This document shows, one piece after another, positions 7,163-10,403 of a stretch of 10,403 bases of DNA. Where the stretch lies: positions 9,117 through 19,519 of the forward strand of contig CAAAJI010000631.1 in assembly GCA_900642245.1 (NCBI GenBank), written 5' to 3'. The position numbers and the translations under genes were made by a program. This DNA is from Fragilaria radians (taxonomy: Eukaryota; Bacillariophyta; Fragilariophyceae; Fragilariales; Fragilariaceae). Under the pieces are notes generated by a model that did no database searches, had not been told where the DNA came from, and saw only the letters and a program-made list of their open reading frames with translations. The first letter of the stretch is position 1; each line of letters begins with the position of its first letter.

Positions 7163-7789
7163 TCATTTCGTTATACTTGACTTGATAATTTGCAACGGCA
7201 TTTTATCAATGGCATCACGCTGTTCTTGTAACTTGATTTTCTTCACTTGCTTATTTAGAAGTTCTATCATGATGACACATGCTGATAGGACAACAGCATG
7301 AATTTCCTTTATGGCATCTGTTGTGTATTGGGATGAATCCAAGTCAATATCAACCCATAAACTCCCTGTAAGATCCAACATTTTCTTATAGACATGAGCA
7401 ATCGTATATCCCTTGAATTTCATAGTGAATGTGCTATGGCTTCTCCATCGACTATCGTCAAGGACGTATTCGACATTACCGAAGATAAAAACATGCTTGG
7501 CTTGTAACCAGATATACTTTTCTTTTATTTCTCCGATCAAATCGTTTGAATTTCGTACTATATGATAACAATCATTGTGTAGGGATATCATGGGTTTCCG
7601 AATAGAGACTAAATCCTGATGTTGATCCTCCGTCGTCACGTCAGTTACAGTTATGTTCGAATTCCAAAACGATTTCTTCCCCATCTTGTAGACATTCGTT
7701 CCTTTGTCATTTTGAATCCATATATCACTCTCCCAAAACCAAAATTTTTCCTTAATTCGATATGTAGTTATCAATATTGGTTTGGACAT
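7163..7789 (-). CDS. LURP-one-related (LOR/Tubby-C-like) protein, copy 2, full length
   Basis: ATG 7789 to the stop at 7163 gives 208 residues, close to the usual size of about 200 for LOR proteins. The N-terminus is ILITTYRIKEKFWFWES, then DIWIQNDKGTNVYKMGKK, a central EIKEKYIWLQAKHVFIFG, FKGYTIAHVYKKMLDLTGS, and VDIDLDSSQYTTDAIKEIHA. It ends in a hydrophobic/basic helix (ACVIMIELLNKQVKKIKLQ) with a Lys-rich tail, which copy 1 has lost. No signal peptide or classical transmembrane segment is evident. The fold is expected to be a 12-stranded beta barrel around a helix, as in the Tubby C-terminal and scramblase relatives; the cellular role is unknown. Over the shared part only about five residues differ from copy 1 (for example FWNSN/FWSSN, FTMKF/FTIKF, QYTTD/QYKTD). 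It is the only complete, unbroken gene in the window and lies tail-to-tail with the MORN gene. Confidence 0.8.
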   Translation of the reverse strand: MSKPILITTYRIKEKFWFWESDIWIQNDKGTNVYKMGKKSFWNSNITVTDVTTEDQHQDLVSIRKPMISLHNDCYHIVRNSNDLIGEIKEKYIWLQAKHVFIFGNVEYVLDDSRWRSHSTFTMKFKGYTIAHVYKKMLDLTGSLWVDIDLDSSQYTTDAIKEIHAVVLSACVIMIELLNKQVKKIKLQEQRDAIDKMPLQIIKSSITK

Positions 7790-7914
7790 TTATTTGTAGC
7801 TTGATTGACGACAATGACACGTTGTCAAAGCAAAGGGGGTGAGAAGAAGAAAATTTGAGAAGTTCTGGATAGACTACTGACAGACTTTTTCCATCGAAGA
7901 TTTTTCTACTGGCG

Positions 7915-8320
7915 GCATGGCATGCCTGCCATCAAACAATTACTATGTAATGGGAATACAAAAGATCCTAAATGACCACAAGAATCTTACTTTCAATGCC
8001 TTTGCTTCTAATTGAGTCTGTTGATGAAATGTTCATTGAAGAACAACCTTGAAATTATGGATGCTGTTGCAAATGCTGTAAGCCATCTTCCTTACCTGGA
8101 ATTGATTAGTGCTGCACAGAAAATAAAGCTTATACAGGAACTGTATGTCAATGAAATGGAAGCATTCCTTTAATGTTGCTACTTCTGCATCACAAATCAA
8201 GGACAACTAAAACCTTTAAGACACATCACTCTCCTTTTACATGCAGCCTGTTTGGATTTTACTGGTCCTTGGACTATTGCTGTCTAGATTGATGACAAAA
8301 TGTTATGCTAGTCTTTTACC
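7915..8320 (+). pseudogene. Ty3/gypsy RNase H-integrase scrap, copy 2
   Basis: The plus strand reads NDHKNLTFNAFASN (about 7971-8010, the RNase H tail normally written TDHKNLTF), then in another frame EIMDAVANAVSHLPYLELIS (about 8051-8110), where the VANAVSHLP part corresponds to the VADALSRLP junction before integrase. Next come QELYVNEMEAFL and a TAA (8171-8173), FNVATSASQIKDN, and finally CLDFTGPWTIAV (about 8249-8284), the integrase core start, followed by a stop. The small open frame ATG 8024 to TAA 8173 (49 residues) is part of this relic, not a gene. The lineage differs from the minus-strand Ty3 remnant at 2690-3725. Frameshifts and stops make it non-functional. Confidence 0.7.
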
Positions 8321-8995
8321 CAGTGAATAAACTTTCGTGATTGCCTTCTGAGTGTTATTGTATACTTTTAACTGATTCTTGTGACATTGTTTGTGATATT
8401 TTTAATCTCCATTGAAGTCTTATCATGTGCTGATTGTTTTTTCAGATGATTTATCGATTCTTCACTTGATTGTCTGATACAATTTAGTTTCTCTACTTTC
8501 AGTTTGTCTTCCTCCAAGGTTCCCCATTAGTATTTGCCATTCTTCATTATCATTGGATCTTGATTGTCTTCCCGTTCTTTGGTCAGAAATAATCATTGAA
8601 CCTTTTCCTTTGGTATTGTATTTGCCATTCTTCATTATCATTGGATCTTGATTGTCTTCCCGTTCTTTGGTCAGAAATAATCATTGAACCTTTTCCTTTG
8701 GTATCAATAGTGCCTGAATGTGGCGTTGACTCTTTCTGTTGCATGGATGTGCCAATTGGTCTTGTTACTCTTTGTCTGTTGATCAAAAACTTGTTATCTT
8801 TCCTCTCCTTGGAAATCTCTGTCTTTGCGGTTACGGCTAGATTGCCGTAGTCTAGATTTACTTTTGTTGTTTGACAATGCTGTTTGGGTCAGAGTCATTG
8901 TGTTGGAAATCCTCAAGTGGCCGTGGTGTTGTGAGTAAGTACATTACTTTCCTGAATGTCTGAGGTATCTCTTTCTCAGTAAGATAAGGTTACCA
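8300..8995 (-). pseudogene. Unidentified hydrophilic/coiled-coil coding region, copy 2 (broken)
   Basis: This is the counterpart of 955-1590. From about 8995 the minus strand reads PYLTEKEIPQTFRKVMYLLT with no stop, where copy 1 has TGA, on to EDFQHNDSDPNSIVK. A one-base loss relative to copy 1 (near 8863) then ends that frame. The frame resumes as VNLDYGNLAVTAK..., INRQRVTRPIGTSMQQKES and MIISDQRTGRQSRSNDNEEW. An 88-bp tandem duplication (8530-8704) disrupts it again. The last part, LEEDKLKVEKLNCIRQSS to NITNNVTRIS, stops earlier than copy 1 (TAA after RIS). Each copy is broken at different points, so the ancestral gene was probably open at duplication. No known domain was recognised. Confidence 0.5.
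8530..8704. repeat. Exact tandem duplication, period 88 bp
   Basis: Bases 8530-8616 are identical to 8618-8704 (gtatttgccattcttcatta ... tttcctttggtat). Copy 1 has only one version of this stretch (about 1190-1270), so the duplication arose in copy 2 after the block duplicated. The lack of differences between units implies it is recent. A period of 88 shifts the reading frame of the minus-strand coding region. Confidence 0.95.
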
Positions 8996-9059
8996 TCTTC
9001 AATACAAACTTCAATTCAAACTGTTCTTTGGAAAATGCTTCATGTTATATCTGCATCTT

Positions 9060-9310
9060 CTTTATTTCTTGCCATTTTGTTGTGAACATTTCCTCACAGC
9101 ATTTAGTGAGCAAAGATACATCATGCAATGTCCTCTCTTGATAATAAAATATGCTGGTAAACAATGAAGTATTATTTGTTTACTAAATTTTACATCATTA
9201 TGGACATTTTGCTGATAAATCAAGTATCAACAATATCATGACATTTAGGATTTCCTTGAGGTTTGTTTCATCAGCAAAGCATAGATACATTACAATGACA
9301 TAGATTCCAT
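9060..9310 (-). pseudogene. Decayed coding-like fragments, copy 2
   Basis: Counterpart of 1600-1860. The minus strand reads MYLCFADETNLKEILNVMIL and, in another frame, QQNVHNDVKFSKQIILHCL, then stops. Additional stops appear relative to copy 1. There is no family assignment. It lies between the Crinkler/RHS tail and the unidentified coiled-coil region. Confidence 0.3.
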
Positions 9311-9390
9311 TACGGATTATTTTCTAAGTGTGAGTCAACTTGTGTTTCTGTAGAGTAGTCAACTTCAATGACATGTTGCGGAATACGTGT

Positions 9391-10403
9391 TCAAGAACTG
9401 TCTTGCACTCGACCTTTTCCAACAACTTCAGAGCATTTTATCGTTGTCATTTCCATATCTGTCATAGCATTCAAAAATTCAATATTTTGTGATCCATAGT
9501 TGCCTCCCATACCTTTTGGAACAAAAAATATCAATTGAGATAACAGGGGATTTTCTTGAACACAATTTAGTTGATTCAAATATTGCAGCAACATAATCAA
9601 TCCTGATTTCTTCACAGGATGTGAATGACTTTTCGTATTTTGAAACATCAGCAGGCTTGTATCCGTCAAAATATACGAATCAATAGAAGGGTTATTCTTG
9701 GATTGCGGTATATGATTACTATTTCTTAATATTTCAGCCTGAGGTATTGAATCGAGAGCATACTCGAATGGTTGGATCAATTTCGATAGTTGTCCAAGTC
9801 AAATCTGCTAGTGATTGTATTTCAAACCAACCACCCTCCTAAAGGCGTTCGTGTATGAAACCTTCGAATTGCCATCCAGAGAAGGAACTTGCTTCTTTAC
9901 TACCATTCATGAGCGATTGTTGCATATCAGTTAACCTCGTATCAAGTTGTCCGCGTAGCCTCTGACTAATAGATAGAGATGCTGGAACAAGATCTGCAAA
10001 ACGAGGATTTTCTCTGGGAATATAGTTCATCAAACAATGGACTACCTTATCTTCACTTGCAATGCCATGGAACAATTTTTTCAAGTCATTAAAACCACGT
10101 ATTGTTTCAATGGCTTTGGTTATCTCTTCTTCACCTTCTTTGATGTATTCATCATCCATTGAAAGACAGTATCTTGGAGATCCACCAAATAATGCATATC
10201 GTCTGTGTATCTCCTCCTCATTGATATTCAGTCCTAATGATTTTTGGGCATGAAGAAGCTCGGTCAAATCCCAATTTGGCATGTATAATCTGGAATGACT
10301 TTGTTCTTTGCGCATAGCGTCGAGCCAAGTGGAGTTGGGACTAGTAAATGCAATCATCTTGAAATGTAAAGGAGGTTGATTGGGTGGGCCATCATATAGG
10401 TAT
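9391..10403 (-). pseudogene. Crinkler/RHS-like protein gene, 5' partial, broken by a stop and a frameshift
   Basis: The frame is open from the right edge (base 10402) to TAG 9839-9841, so the true start lies outside the window and the ATG at 10357 is internal. Landmarks of the RHS/Crinkler-type P-loop NTPase region appear in order: LYDGPP, FTSPNSTWLDAM (about 10347-10312), LYMPNWDLTELL, FGGSPRYCL (10163-10189), and WQFEGFIHERL just before the stop. The Walker A region would lie upstream, outside the window. After TAG the same frame continues in register (EGGWFEIQSLADLTW), so one nonsense codon interrupts an otherwise continuous protein. Further on, 8 bases present in copy 1 are missing between 9744 and 9745, shifting the frame. 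The rest (PQAEILRN, LIFFVPKGMGGNYG) reads to TGA 9391, shortened by an about 140-bp deletion. In plant pathogens such proteins can be secreted effectors; here the N-terminal targeting region is not visible, and a host role is not implied. Confidence 0.78.

Larger units (their letters stand above)
7081..9829. repeat. Segmental duplication, copy 2 (partner 1-2528)
   Basis: This is the same block as 1-2528 in the same orientation, beginning 39 bases or fewer after the end of the MORN gene. It differs from copy 1 by the 44 bases at 7230-7273, about 220 extra bases in 7890-8130, an 88-bp tandem duplication (8530-8704), loss of about 140 bases near 9400, and loss of 8 bases between 9744 and 9745. 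Similarity ends at about 9829, but the Crinkler/RHS gene continues rightward. Copy 2 therefore keeps the original junction, and copy 1 is the one cut at this end. Confidence 0.95.

Noticed and set aside
8024..8173. Small 49-residue plus-strand gene
   Set aside because: Its VANAVSHLP segment and neighbouring RNase H and integrase motifs mark it as part of a Ty3/gypsy relic.
8950..8995. A 34-bp GT-AG intron linking two frames of the unidentified region in copy 2
   Set aside because: It is too short compared with the 84-bp intron in this window, and the copy 1 sequence does not support it. Frameshift decay explains it better.

Overview
The window looks like AT-rich nuclear DNA from a eukaryote, most likely a stramenopile. 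A diatom is my first guess and an oomycete or related protist the alternative. Grounds: a spliceosomal intron (GTAAGG...TTTTAG) in a MORN-repeat gene of a type I associate with diatoms; degraded Ty3/gypsy and Ty1/copia polyproteins that read like stramenopile elements; and a Crinkler/RHS-type gene. There are no bacterial-style operons, ribosome-binding sites, CRISPR arrays or RNA genes that I can see. The taxon is an inference from protein style and was not tested by any search.

Layout. (1) Positions 1-2528 and 7081-9829 are two diverged copies of one block in direct orientation. Read on the minus strand, each copy holds the C-terminal part of a Crinkler/RHS-like gene, then a broken unidentified coding region with a coiled-coil-like end, then a LURP-one-related (LOR, Tubby-C-like) gene. 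Both also carry, on the plus strand, an old Ty3/gypsy RNase H-integrase scrap. (2) Between the copies lies retroelement debris: a short plus-strand gag-like scrap (2529-2696), a Ty3/gypsy reverse transcriptase-RNase H remnant on the minus strand (2690-3725), and a Ty1/copia reverse transcriptase remnant on the minus strand (3770-4740). (3) Positions 4741-5677 are mostly featureless, with one coding-like stretch. (4) Positions 5678-7042 hold a plus-strand MORN-repeat gene with one clear intron, a probable second intron, and a one-base extra T in exon 2. (5) Positions 9391-10403 hold the best-preserved part of the Crinkler/RHS gene, which runs off the right edge.

The block appears to have duplicated with the transposon scraps already inside it, and the copies then decayed independently. 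The LOR frame is complete in copy 2 and only C-terminally truncated in copy 1, while every neighbour in both copies has stops or frameshifts. The window therefore probably contains one intact gene (LOR copy 2), one nearly intact gene (MORN), one truncated LOR gene, and many pseudogenes. I see no evidence of a complete new biological system. The most interesting points are the selective survival of LOR inside a decaying Crinkler/LOR duplication, the single-base lesion in the MORN gene, and the retroelements whose catalytic motifs are specifically lost.
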